In this document: piece by piece, positions 55,345 through 64,000 of the stretch | Numbering within the stretch: the stretch's first letter is position 1 | Layout: every line of letters starts with the position of its first letter | NCBI RefSeq assembly: GCF_003386205.1 | Contig: NZ_QRDY01000002.1 | Span: forward strand, 248,001-312,000 | Direction of reading: 5' to 3' | Length of the DNA stretch: 64,000 bases | Source: Cohnella lupini | GTDB lineage: Bacteria; Bacillota; Bacilli; Paenibacillales; Paenibacillaceae | Notes under the pieces: generated by a model | Seen by the model: only the letters and a program-made list of their open reading frames with translations | Database searches by the model: none | Told to the model about the DNA's origin: nothing | Position numbers and translations under genes: made by a program

Positions 55345-57012
55345 ATGTCTAATCAAAGAAAAAAATGGTCGATCGGCTTGCTTACCGCCGTATTGATCGG
55401 TTCGGTCACGCTCGCGGGGTGCAGCAGCGGCAATAACGCGGAGAACGCATCCGGTACCGCATCCGCTCCGGCAACAACGTCGGCAAGTCCTTCGGAATCG
55501 GCGTCGCCGTCCGCTTCGCCGGAATCCGCGGAGCCGTATGAGCTTAACTGGTTGAAAGCGCAAGACATTTCCGTTCCTTACGATCCGGACAACGACGTCG
55601 TGAAGCAAGCGATCGAGCAAAAGCTGAATATCAAGATCAATGCCGAGATGGTAGACGTTCAGCAATATAAAACGAAGCTTAACCTGAAAATGTCGAGCGG
55701 AGACATCCCGGACGTCGTGCGGATCGATTTCGCCGACGATTTTCAAAAATACGCTCCGCTTGGAGCGTTCGTGGATCTTACGGACTTGATCAACGAACAA
55801 GATACGCCGAATATCATGCGCGAAGTGCCGAAGGAAGTATTCGAGCAAGCGAAAGTGAACGGTAAAATCTACGGTATTCCTTATCAAGGCGGACCGGGAT
55901 CCGGTTATCGTTGGAATCTGGTTATGCGCCAGGATTATCTCGACGAAGTCGGCGCAACCGCTCCGAAGACGCTAGACGAGTACTATAACCTGCTCAAGAA
56001 AATCAAAGCCGAGAAGCCGGACGTTATTCCGCTCGGAGGCTACACGGCTCAAATCGGAGAAGTGAAATTCGCTAACAATTCTTTCGATAATATTTTCGGA
56101 GCGTTCGGAGTAACTCCGGGTTACTTCAACCAAACGGACGGAAAATTCAGCAGTTTCGATATCGATCCAAGAATGAAGGAAGCTTTGCTGTTCCTGCAAA
56201 AAATGTACGGAGAAGGCTTAATCGACAAAGAATTCGCAACGATCAAGGAAGAGCAGCTGCGCGCGAAGCTGTTCGGCGGAAAATTGTTCTCCTGGATGGG
56301 CTGGTGGTCCACGCCGAACGATTACGATACGCAAGTGGAAGCGAACGAACTGATCAAAGCCAAGAAACTCGGGGCCGGCGAGAAGCTTCCGGATCAATCC
56401 AAGCTACCGTTCAAGTATTTGTCTCTTAATGGCTCCCTAGTAGGGCCGGATGGCATGGCCGTTGCTCCCCAAGGGGCTCCGTTCGGTCAAATTACCGCTA
56501 TCAGCGCTAAAACCAAAGACCCGAAAAGAGTATTGGCCATTATCGAAGAATCCTTATCGTTAGAAAACCAAATGCTGACCGTTTGGGGTATCGAAGGCGA
56601 AGATTACTTGATAGAGGGCGACAAAATGACCGTCGTTACCGATCTGCTGGACCCTAAGACGAGACTGGATAAGAACGGCAAATTCCGTTCGATTCAATCC
56701 TACACGTTCGCTCCCGGTTTGAACGGCTGGCCGCGTTACCTCGAGTCTCTGCCGCTCCGCGCCGCCGAGCCGCTTGACGTGGCGATCAATAACCCGTTCC
56801 AGATTACGGACGCTGCCAACTATTTGGAATCACCTACGAAAATCGCCAAGTTAGTCGAATTGAACACGATGCGCGATTCCACGTTCACGCAAATCATTAT
56901 GGGCGCCGATATCGGCAAGTTCGACGAGTTCGTCGAAAAATGGAAGTCTCAGGGCGGAACGCAAATCCTGAGCGAGCTTGAAGCATCCTTCAAGAAAAAA
57001 GCAGGCTTGTAA
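55345..57012 (+). CDS. Oligosaccharide-binding lipoprotein (LipO-like)
   Basis: This 555-residue lipoprotein has lipobox TLAGC and a Ser/Ala/Pro-rich linker, then a family 1 binding fold (SSGDIPDVVRIDFADDFQKY and GIPYQGGPGSGYRW). The ATG at 55345 follows AGGAGG at a good distance. A longer frame reaching 55045 only overlaps the permease gene. It completes the fifth importer and ends at a terminator, directly before the wall-anchored enzyme gene. Confidence 0.92.
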   Translation: MSNQRKKWSIGLLTAVLIGSVTLAGCSSGNNAENASGTASAPATTSASPSESASPSASPESAEPYELNWLKAQDISVPYDPDNDVVKQAIEQKLNIKINAEMVDVQQYKTKLNLKMSSGDIPDVVRIDFADDFQKYAPLGAFVDLTDLINEQDTPNIMREVPKEVFEQAKVNGKIYGIPYQGGPGSGYRWNLVMRQDYLDEVGATAPKTLDEYYNLLKKIKAEKPDVIPLGGYTAQIGEVKFANNSFDNIFGAFGVTPGYFNQTDGKFSSFDIDPRMKEALLFLQKMYGEGLIDKEFATIKEEQLRAKLFGGKLFSWMGWWSTPNDYDTQVEANELIKAKKLGAGEKLPDQSKLPFKYLSLNGSLVGPDGMAVAPQGAPFGQITAISAKTKDPKRVLAIIEESLSLENQMLTVWGIEGEDYLIEGDKMTVVTDLLDPKTRLDKNGKFRSIQSYTFAPGLNGWPRYLESLPLRAAEPLDVAINNPFQITDAANYLESPTKIAKLVELNTMRDSTFTQIIMGADIGKFDEFVEKWKSQGGTQILSELEASFKKKAGL

Positions 57013-57031
57013 TCCTCTCGTTTTGAACCCA

Positions 57032-57072
57032 ATCCCTCGCCTTTCGTCTTCCCGGAATGGCGGGGGGTTTTT
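57032..57072 (+). terminator. Rho-independent terminator after the fifth importer operon
   Basis: An 8-bp stem (57034-57041 with 57059-57066, one G-U pair) is followed by G and TTTTT. Some readthrough into the adjacent large gene, which starts 27 bp later, is likely. Confidence 0.75.
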
Positions 57073-57098
57073 AACCTTTGTAAAAGGAGGCTATGTTA

Positions 57099-60000
57099 AT
57101 GAGAAAGCTGTTTCGCGGGATTACGATGTTATTGATTGCTTGCCTAGCCATTCCCGCTCTGCCGATCAGCACGAAAGCAGCAGATTCCGCACCGTTGTTC
57201 GATGATAGCTTTTCAGGCGGATTGGGGAACTGGGATCTATTCGGAAGCACGGCTTGGACCGTTCAAGGTAGCGGCATTCCCGCTCAATTAATAGGAACGA
57301 CAACGAGCACGGGACCTCAACGCGCGGTGGTGAAACCCGCAAAGCTCGCGTTTACCTCGACCGATTACAATTTAGAATTCGCGGCGCAAGGCGACCGCTT
57401 CAGAACGATATTCCGTTATACCTCCGGCACTAACTATTATTTCCTAGAGTTCAAAAATACCAATTCGGTCGAGCTATGGAAGTTTCCGAATTCATCCTCT
57501 TCCGTAATCGTTGGAACGCCGATCAATATCAGCACCGCGATACCGGCCTTTAATCTATCGGATTTACATCAATATAAAGTAGAGGTCAAGGGAACCGAAT
57601 TTACGTTATCCGTCGACGGCACTTTGGTAACCGTTTTCACGGATTCTTCCCTATCCGCGGGCGGCATCGGGTTTTCCCTGAAGAGTCAGAACGCGACAAC
57701 GGCTGTTAATGTCAGCGTCGAGCAGGTATCGGTTACGTCGATAGTCGCGCCGCCGGCCGCTTACGCGATCGCGCATGCGCCGGTTACGCAAATTCCTTAC
57801 AACGCGAATCTCCCCGTTTCCTTTTCCGTAGCGGACGCGACGTACGGCTCGACGACGGGATCGATCCACTACGGTTACGGGGACGACGAGCTGAATTCCG
57901 TGCTGCAGGCGACTAGCGTCGGAGCGAGCGTCTATTCGGCAACTATACCGGCATCGAGTCAAACTAATAAAATCCGCTATTACATTACGGCTCAGAATGA
58001 AGCGGGAAGCTCGGACCGTTATCCGGATAACGGAGAAATTACGGTCAACGTTGGCGCAATCGAGCCTTACCTTAACGATTTTGAAGGCTCGGCCCCGAAT
58101 ACGATCCCTGCGGGTTGGACCACGGGAGGCAATACGAGGGTCGTTCAGCTCCCGGACGGGAACAAAGTATTTAATCTGAACGGTTCGGGAAGCGCGAAGC
58201 TTAATCTTCCGATGTACCAGAACGCGGACAATTTCGTCGTTAAGTTCAAGGCGAAGTACGAACGGACCAGCGAGGCGGCGCAGAACACCTGGCGATTCCG
58301 CTACCGCGCGTCGGACGATATGAACAACAACGCGATCGAATGGGCGACGCACAACTCCAAATATTTTATCATGAGGAAAACGACGCTCGGCGGAAACTAT
58401 TATATCGCCAACTACGTGAAGGCTTTGCTAGACGAGTGGCATGATTACGAGCTTCGCGTAAGCGGCATCAGCCATAAGCTGCTCATCGATGGCGTGGAAA
58501 CGACGGCGGGAGACGATTCCGATTCGCTCGCTCCGACCAAAGGCTACTTCCAGTGGAACGTAGTCGGCGGCATCAATCTCATGATCGACGATTTCTCGAT
58601 CGAGCCGTTGCAATCTCCTTACGTGATCGATCTTCAACCTATGGGTAATTACGTCGGCATCTACGCGTTAGGAGAAACGCCGGGACTCGACCTCGCTCTT
58701 GAAGCCGGGGCGCAAGACCGCATGTTCGACATGGATTACGTGGTTCGGCGCGCCGACGGAGCCAAAGAGATAGTGGCTTCGGGAACGGAGAGCTACGAAT
58801 TGGATGCATACGAGAAGGAACGCGAGGTCGTCCCTTTCGATCCCGCGTTAAACTCGGTAGGCACCTATGAAGTATCGGCCGATTTCTCGGTCGACGGAGT
58901 GGAGCAGCCCGATAAGTCGAAGATCATGCGTCTGGCGGTCGTGAAGACAGCCGCTCCCGTTCGGGGGCTCGACCTGGATAACGAAAGCAAATTCGGGCTC
59001 AACACGCATTACGCCCTGAACTGGAAGGACGATATTATCGACGGGGCACGCAAAATGGGAGCCCGTCATCATCGTTCCGGCATCGCATGGGAAGACGTGG
59101 ACAAGAACGTCAAGGATTCCTTCGGAGCGCCGGTTTACGATTACTCGAGGGTCGACCCTCAGCTCGATAAATTGTTTTCCTACGGATTCAATCAAATTAC
59201 CGTACTAGGCATCGAGAAGAACGGAAACTACCAGCCGGGAGTCCCCAATACGACGGCTTCGCTGGAAGCCGCGGGCGATTTCGTCGCCCATACGGTCGAC
59301 AAGTACAAGGATGTCATCCGGCAATGGGAAATGCCGAACGAGCCGGAGATTTTCTCCAAGCCCTACATTCCCTCCGAGTTCGTGCAATTGCAGAAGATCG
59401 CCTATTTGAACATGAAGAAGGCGGATCCGAACGCCATGCTTCTTGCCGGCGACCACACGTCTAGCGTGCTAAGCGTTCTGCCGAGGGAATTGGAGCTCGG
59501 ATCGTACGATTACGCGGATGCGTTCTCCTATCATCCTTACGTGTATAATTCCATGCCGGACGTTAACCTGCCCAATCTCATGAACGGCGTAAAGGGCTTG
59601 GTTAACGCCTACGGAGGCTGGAAGGACTACTACTTGACGGAAGGCGGATGGCCGACGGCCACAAGCGGATATCCTTCCGTATCGGAGGAAGTCCAACGGG
59701 ATTACATCGTTCGGGCGTTCTTGAATTACATGGTGACCGACCAGGTAAAAGCGTACGAATACTACGATTACAAGAACGACGGCACGGACGACCGCTACTA
59801 CGATATTTTCTGGGGAATTACGGATAACAACGGAAGGCCGAAGCTGGCTTATGCCGCGGTCAATCAATTAATGAACGAATTGGATAACGCGCGATACGTC
59901 GGAACCTTCGACGCCGGCAATCCTGACGTTGCGGTTCAAGTATTCCTCAACGAAGGCAAACCCGTCATCGTGGCTTGGAAGAAGGTCGACCATAAGGACA

Positions 60001-63000
60001 ATCCGGCGGTCAAACCTCCGACAAGCACGGTTACTCTTCCTTTCGCAGCAACGGGCGTCAGCGCGATGGATATCAACGGCGTGGAGAAACCATTCGCGAT
60101 TGGGAACGGAAGCATCGATCTCGTCGTATCCGGATCTCCGGCATACGTAACGGGAGCGCCTGCGGATTTCGTGTTCGAGTCCGCGGCGAATCTCGTGCAA
60201 GTCAAGAAGCAGGAGGCCATCTCCAAGCTGAACTTGGCTCGGGACGATTCGAACGGCGAACTCGTCGACGAGGATGCGGACGAGATCGAGAGAATATCGA
60301 CGGAACTCGTTGCGGCTGCTACCGGGAACGTAAACGAAACCGCCTCGGGAATGGAACAGGGAATCAAGGACGTCTATTCGTTGATGACGCGAATCGCCGG
60401 CCGCATCGAAGAAGGCGCCGTCCCCGCAGCTCCGGGTTACGTCGCTTTGGAAGCTTTGTACAATCTCGCGGAGACCGCTTCCGTAGCTCTGTCTTACGCT
60501 CTTGACGGCTCCGGCGCCAATACCTTGAATTACGCTAACGCCGTTCAAGCGGCGGAGGCCGAGTTCAACGAGCGGAAAGGCGAGTTCAGCGTCATGCCCG
60601 TATCGGCCTCGGCGGTTCTCCGCATGAATAGGTACGGCAGGCTAGCGGAGGCCGCTTTCGATCGGGCAAGCTACGGCGAAAGCTACGCTTATAATTTGTT
60701 GGCCCGGGAATTCGCGGCCACGGTTACGGCGATGGCGGAATCCGAGCAAGCCAAGTTCATCGGAGTCATGGCCAATGTGAATCCGACCCAAACGACAGGA
60801 GAAGCCGGCTATGTCAATACGCTGACTCTCTCTCTCGTGAACAGCACGGACGTCGACCAGCCGGTGACGGCCCGGTTAAAGCTTCCGGCAGGATGGGAAG
60901 CCTCGCAAACCAAGCCGGACGTCTTCGAATTGACGATACCCGCGGACGACTCGAGTGACCGGCTATTCAACGTACTCGTACCCGAAGATACGATCAAGGG
61001 AAGGTATGACATCGGGATCGAGATTCTGCATGGAGACGAGATTTTCGAGACGAAGAAAGTCGAGCTGACCGTGGAGGACGGACTCGCGGTAAGGGTTCTT
61101 CCGATCAAGGAAACGATAGACGGGTTGGATGCGATTTCCGTTCAATTGACGGGAACGTCCTCCGCGAGCAAGACGGGCGAGATTTCGTTGAAGGGACCGG
61201 ACGGCAATCCGTTAACGCCGGTGACCACGAACGCGTTCGTGGATCTGAAGAAAGGCGACCGCGTTCGGTTGGACTTCCAGTGGACTTATCATGAACCGGC
61301 GGAATTCAATGAATATAACGTCGATCTGCAGGTCGTAGAAACGACGAGCGACAAGATCATTTTCCACGATCCCGAGCTGCCTCTCGATTTCAATCTGGCC
61401 CAGTCGGCCAATGATGTCACGTTCGACGGCGATCTGGAGGATTGGGCGGATGCTTATCCGATTCACCTTCGCAGGAAGGACCAGAACGCGAGCGGATATC
61501 AGGACTCCGACAATCTGGAGGCGAAAGCCTATGCCAAGTGGGCAACCGATGGAATGTACTTCGCGATAGCGGTTAAGGACGATATCCACAAGCAGTCGGA
61601 AAATCCGGCGAACATGTGGAAGAACGATTCCATTCAAGTGAGCTTGGATCCATTGAACAATAAGGAAGCGCCTTACGGCGCGGACGACGTCGAGTGGAGC
61701 TTTGCCCTAACGGACAACGGCAATGCGATGGTTAACGTGTTCAACTCGACTCCGCCGAATCCGAACGGGGACATGAGCGGACTTGTTCCCTTCGAAGCAT
61801 TTCGGGACGAAGCGAATAAAACTACGGTTTACGAATTTCAAATTCCGGCGGAATACGTCAAGGATCTGGATCCGGTGCTTGACGGGATAATCGGATTCAA
61901 TATCGCCGTCAACGATGCCGATCTTCAGAACGGCAGAGATAATTTCATTCAATGGACGCAAGGAACGGCCGACGCCAAGAACACGTCCGGATATGACGCC
62001 TTTACGTTCGTAGATAACCTGGTCTCTCCTCCCGGCGGAGAGACGGGGGAAGAGCCCGACGGAGAACCGGACGATGGCGACGGAGAAGATCCGGACGATA
62101 ACCCTGATGGAAACCCTGATGGAACTCCTGAAGATAACCCAGAAGATAACCTGGTAGCGGATGATGGCCAAAACGACGATGGGGACGACGATTCGCCTTC
62201 AGGTTCCGGGAACGACCAACCCGTCTCTCCGGCAGAAACCGGAATCGTCACGATTCCTGCGGCCTCTCTGAGGAGCGGTTCCAACGGCACAAGCACCGTG
62301 GACGCTCCGGCGGATACGACGGAGGTCAAGCTGCCTTGGGATACGGCAACCCTTCTGGCGGAGAACAATCTCGTTGTGAAGACGGATAAGCTGGCGCTCG
62401 AGATTCCGCCGGAACTGTTCGATCAGTTATCCGGCCTGATTCCCGCCGAGCAATTGCAAGGCAGCTCGATATCGCTAACCTTCAAGCCCGTGCAACCTTC
62501 GGAAGCGGATAAATGGCTTGCTAACGGCCAGCTATCGGGTACGGAGATCAGGCTAGGCAGCGAGGTCTACGAGCTAAGCTTGACGATTCGAACGGCGGGC
62601 GGAACAACCGAGAAACTGACGCGATTCAATCAGCCGATCACGATTCGCGTCAGGCTCGATCCTTCCATGGATCCCGATCTGACGGGGATTTACTACATCT
62701 CCGACGACGGCAAGCCGGAATGGATCGGAGGACAATACGCGGAAGGGGAAATGACGGCGCAAATTCGACATTTCAGCAAATACGCCGCGCTGGAAGTGAA
62801 GAAGGATTTCTCCGATCTGGCGGCCGGCCATTGGGCGTATGACGCCATCCGTCAATTGGCGGCCAAGCAGATCGTCCTAGGAACCGGTTTCGCGACCTTC
62901 GAACCCGGCCGCTCAGTCACCCGCGCTGAATTCACGTCTATGCTGGTCCAAGCGTTAAAGCTGACGGAACCGGGCGAGACCGCATTCGCCGACGTTTCCG

Positions 63001-63353
63001 AGGATAAATGGTACGCGGAGGCGGTGTCCATCGCGCATGCGGCGGGAATCGTCGCGGGTAAGAGCGCGACTTCATTCGATCCGGAAGGGCTGCTTACGAG
63101 GGAAGAGATGGCGACCTTGACGATGAAGGCCTATCATTCCGTCGACGGCAAAGCTCCAACTGGAACGGCGGTTTCGTTCTCCGACGAGTCGAAGATTTCG
63201 CCTTGGGCTTCCGTTTATGCGAAAGAAGCATCGTCGCTTGCCTTCATTCAAGGCCGAGCGGGAGGGGTTTTCGCTCCTAAGGGCATAACGACCCGCGCGG
63301 AAGCGGCGCAAGTGATATACGGTTTAATGAGATCCGCGCAACCGACAATCTAA
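57099..63353 (+). CDS. Giant wall-anchored clan GH-A glycoside hydrolase with CBM9-like and SLH domains
   Basis: This 2084-residue exported protein has a signal peptide to about residue 28. A concanavalin-like module (about 33-215) is shared with the 1391-residue protein. A small beta domain and a second concanavalin-like module (about 325-505) follow. The TIM barrel (about 620-960) is of the GH39/GH5 kind, with acid/base E748 in MPNEPEI and nucleophile E848 in YLTEGGW. Further regions are a helical part, a NEW3-like beta domain (about 1220-1328), a CBM9-like domain (about 1436-1641), an Asp/Gly/Pro-rich linker (about 1645-1718), a beta domain and three SLH repeats (about 1902-2084) for binding wall polymer. 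The ATG at 57099 is best spaced from AAGGAGG; the one at 57093 is too close. The exact GH family is uncertain. Confidence 0.85.
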   Translation: MRKLFRGITMLLIACLAIPALPISTKAADSAPLFDDSFSGGLGNWDLFGSTAWTVQGSGIPAQLIGTTTSTGPQRAVVKPAKLAFTSTDYNLEFAAQGDRFRTIFRYTSGTNYYFLEFKNTNSVELWKFPNSSSSVIVGTPINISTAIPAFNLSDLHQYKVEVKGTEFTLSVDGTLVTVFTDSSLSAGGIGFSLKSQNATTAVNVSVEQVSVTSIVAPPAAYAIAHAPVTQIPYNANLPVSFSVADATYGSTTGSIHYGYGDDELNSVLQATSVGASVYSATIPASSQTNKIRYYITAQNEAGSSDRYPDNGEITVNVGAIEPYLNDFEGSAPNTIPAGWTTGGNTRVVQLPDGNKVFNLNGSGSAKLNLPMYQNADNFVVKFKAKYERTSEAAQNTWRFRYRASDDMNNNAIEWATHNSKYFIMRKTTLGGNYYIANYVKALLDEWHDYELRVSGISHKLLIDGVETTAGDDSDSLAPTKGYFQWNVVGGINLMIDDFSIEPLQSPYVIDLQPMGNYVGIYALGETPGLDLALEAGAQDRMFDMDYVVRRADGAKEIVASGTESYELDAYEKEREVVPFDPALNSVGTYEVSADFSVDGVEQPDKSKIMRLAVVKTAAPVRGLDLDNESKFGLNTHYALNWKDDIIDGARKMGARHHRSGIAWEDVDKNVKDSFGAPVYDYSRVDPQLDKLFSYGFNQITVLGIEKNGNYQPGVPNTTASLEAAGDFVAHTVDKYKDVIRQWEMPNEPEIFSKPYIPSEFVQLQKIAYLNMKKADPNAMLLAGDHTSSVLSVLPRELELGSYDYADAFSYHPYVYNSMPDVNLPNLMNGVKGLVNAYGGWKDYYLTEGGWPTATSGYPSVSEEVQRDYIVRAFLNYMVTDQVKAYEYYDYKNDGTDDRYYDIFWGITDNNGRPKLAYAAVNQLMNELDNARYVGTFDAGNPDVAVQVFLNEGKPVIVAWKKVDHKDNPAVKPPTSTVTLPFAATGVSAMDINGVEKPFAIGNGSIDLVVSGSPAYVTGAPADFVFESAANLVQVKKQEAISKLNLARDDSNGELVDEDADEIERISTELVAAATGNVNETASGMEQGIKDVYSLMTRIAGRIEEGAVPAAPGYVALEALYNLAETASVALSYALDGSGANTLNYANAVQAAEAEFNERKGEFSVMPVSASAVLRMNRYGRLAEAAFDRASYGESYAYNLLAREFAATVTAMAESEQAKFIGVMANVNPTQTTGEAGYVNTLTLSLVNSTDVDQPVTARLKLPAGWEASQTKPDVFELTIPADDSSDRLFNVLVPEDTIKGRYDIGIEILHGDEIFETKKVELTVEDGLAVRVLPIKETIDGLDAISVQLTGTSSASKTGEISLKGPDGNPLTPVTTNAFVDLKKGDRVRLDFQWTYHEPAEFNEYNVDLQVVETTSDKIIFHDPELPLDFNLAQSANDVTFDGDLEDWADAYPIHLRRKDQNASGYQDSDNLEAKAYAKWATDGMYFAIAVKDDIHKQSENPANMWKNDSIQVSLDPLNNKEAPYGADDVEWSFALTDNGNAMVNVFNSTPPNPNGDMSGLVPFEAFRDEANKTTVYEFQIPAEYVKDLDPVLDGIIGFNIAVNDADLQNGRDNFIQWTQGTADAKNTSGYDAFTFVDNLVSPPGGETGEEPDGEPDDGDGEDPDDNPDGNPDGTPEDNPEDNLVADDGQNDDGDDDSPSGSGNDQPVSPAETGIVTIPAASLRSGSNGTSTVDAPADTTEVKLPWDTATLLAENNLVVKTDKLALEIPPELFDQLSGLIPAEQLQGSSISLTFKPVQPSEADKWLANGQLSGTEIRLGSEVYELSLTIRTAGGTTEKLTRFNQPITIRVRLDPSMDPDLTGIYYISDDGKPEWIGGQYAEGEMTAQIRHFSKYAALEVKKDFSDLAAGHWAYDAIRQLAAKQIVLGTGFATFEPGRSVTRAEFTSMLVQALKLTEPGETAFADVSEDKWYAEAVSIAHAAGIVAGKSATSFDPEGLLTREEMATLTMKAYHSVDGKAPTGTAVSFSDESKISPWASVYAKEASSLAFIQGRAGGVFAPKGITTRAEAAQVIYGLMRSAQPTI

Positions 63354-63360
63354 AACGGAG

Positions 63361-63400
63361 AAGCCCCCTCGGACGCCGAAAACGGCCGATGGGGCTTTCC
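63361..63400 (+). terminator. Terminator hairpin after the giant enzyme gene
   Basis: AAGCCCC (63361-63367) pairs with GGGGCTT (63391-63397), with further GC pairing (TCGG/CCGA and GCCG/CGGC) inside. The T-tract is short. Confidence 0.65.
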
Positions 63401-63434
63401 GATGACTTCGGCGAAGAAGGAGGAAGGGATATTC

Positions 63435-64000
63435 ATGCGTAAACGAACGAGGAACGAGAATACCGGATTGCTGTCGCGACTCAGTTTTCCCGTATTTGCG
63501 CTGATCGTTGCCATCATCGCTTTTTTCGCCACGGCCGCAAGTTACATCTTGATCCGCGTGCAGAACGATCATACTCTCGAGATGGCGAACCAATCGATGA
63601 AATTCGTCTACCGCAACATATGGTACCAGTTCGATACGATGAACAACGTAGCCGCGTTCATTCTCTCGAATCCTTCGATAGAAGGTTTACTGGAAAGCGG
63701 CGGCTATCAGAATACCTACGATTCGGTCGACGATTATTTCGCGTTGCAGACGAATCTGGAAAATCTGTCGTTGGTTTCGTTGCTCAACGACTTCGGATCC
63801 CGCAGCACCGCCAAGAAGACGTACGTCGTGTCCATCGCGCTGGAGCCGGGAAGCGGCTTATATGCCATGGCGACGGATCGGTTCGACCCGACGACGGGCA
63901 TCTACAAATTCGAGGATCTGCAAGGCCAAGAGTGGTATCGAAGCTTGAGCACCGGCTCGCGCCAGTCCGAATGGTGGGGGCAGGCAGCGGGGCAATCCAA
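63435..64000 (+). CDS. N-terminal part of a membrane sensor protein, probably a YesM-type kinase (runs off the window)
   Basis: The reading frame starts at ATG 63435 after AAGGAGGAAGGG and stays open for 188 codons to the window edge. It begins with a basic tail (MRKRTRNENTG) and a membrane segment (FPVFALIVAIIAFFATAASY), followed by an extracellular region with FVYRNIWYQFDTMNNVAAFI and a GLYAMATDRF strand. This layout fits the dCache region of YesM-type kinases or of membrane-bound AraC regulators. No kinase or DNA-binding domain is inside the window, so the class is inferred. It probably senses a glycan fragment for the neighbouring enzyme and importer operon. Confidence 0.75.
   Translation, partial: MRKRTRNENTGLLSRLSFPVFALIVAIIAFFATAASYILIRVQNDHTLEMANQSMKFVYRNIWYQFDTMNNVAAFILSNPSIEGLLESGGYQNTYDSVDDYFALQTNLENLSLVSLLNDFGSRSTAKKTYVVSIALEPGSGLYAMATDRFDPTTGIYKFEDLQGQEWYRSLSTGSRQSEWWGQAAGQS

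Noticed and set aside
59868..60548. 226-codon minus-strand frame inside the giant enzyme gene
   Set aside because: Antisense shadow with no ribosome site or recognisable domain.

Overview
The window comes from a Gram-positive, moderately GC-rich bacterium that looks like Paenibacillaceae (Paenibacillus or Cohnella type). The evidence is strong Shine-Dalgarno sites, lipoprotein solute-binding proteins, LplB/YtcP-type permeases, YesM/YesN-type two-component pairs, many AraC regulators, cre-like CcpA sites and an S-layer-homology-anchored giant enzyme. No rRNA, tRNA, phage, insertion sequence or CRISPR array was recognised. Nearly all of it is one large accessory region for capture, cleavage and import of plant-type glycans. 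Family names come from reading motifs, not from database searches.

Layout: 0-3.7 kb is an RbsA/C/B-type sugar importer closed by a terminator. At 3.8-6.9 kb lies a secreted GH95-like enzyme with beta/gamma-crystallin and fascin-like domains. At 7.0-10.6 kb are a phosphotriesterase-family hydrolase, a 51-bp tandem repeat array, an AraC regulator, a 19-bp direct-repeat array and a sugar isomerase/epimerase. An LplB-YtcP-lipoprotein importer with its own sensor kinase and response regulator spans 11.1-18.2 kb. A GH127 beta-L-arabinofuranosidase and a divergent AraC gene occupy 18.4-21.4 kb. A second kinase-regulator pair with a MalEFG-like importer fills 21.5-28.1 kb, followed by a collapsed beta-propeller pseudogene. 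From 28.4 to 35.7 kb come two phytanoyl-CoA-dioxygenase-like (PhyH) oxygenases, a GH95 alpha-L-fucosidase/galactosidase and three AraC regulators. From 35.8 to 51.2 kb come a GH42, a membrane-bound AraC regulator, an importer, a second GH42, a mutarotase-like protein and a 1391-residue secreted protein with an unassigned catalytic core. From 51.5 to 64 kb come a GH36, a fifth importer, a 2084-residue wall-anchored clan GH-A enzyme and the start of another sensor protein that runs off the window.

How the genes may work together (inference): the secreted and wall-bound enzymes cut polymer outside the cell, lipoprotein importers bring in oligosaccharides, and cytoplasmic GH42, GH36, GH127 and GH95 enzymes remove galactose, arabinose and fucose/L-galactose units. 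The enzyme set fits arabinogalactan, rhamnogalacturonan-I side chains or fucosylated hemicellulose. Four of the five importers carry no ATPase gene here, so they probably share an MsmX-type ATPase encoded elsewhere. Local AraC or two-component regulators control the modules, and five cre-like sites suggest carbon catabolite control on top.
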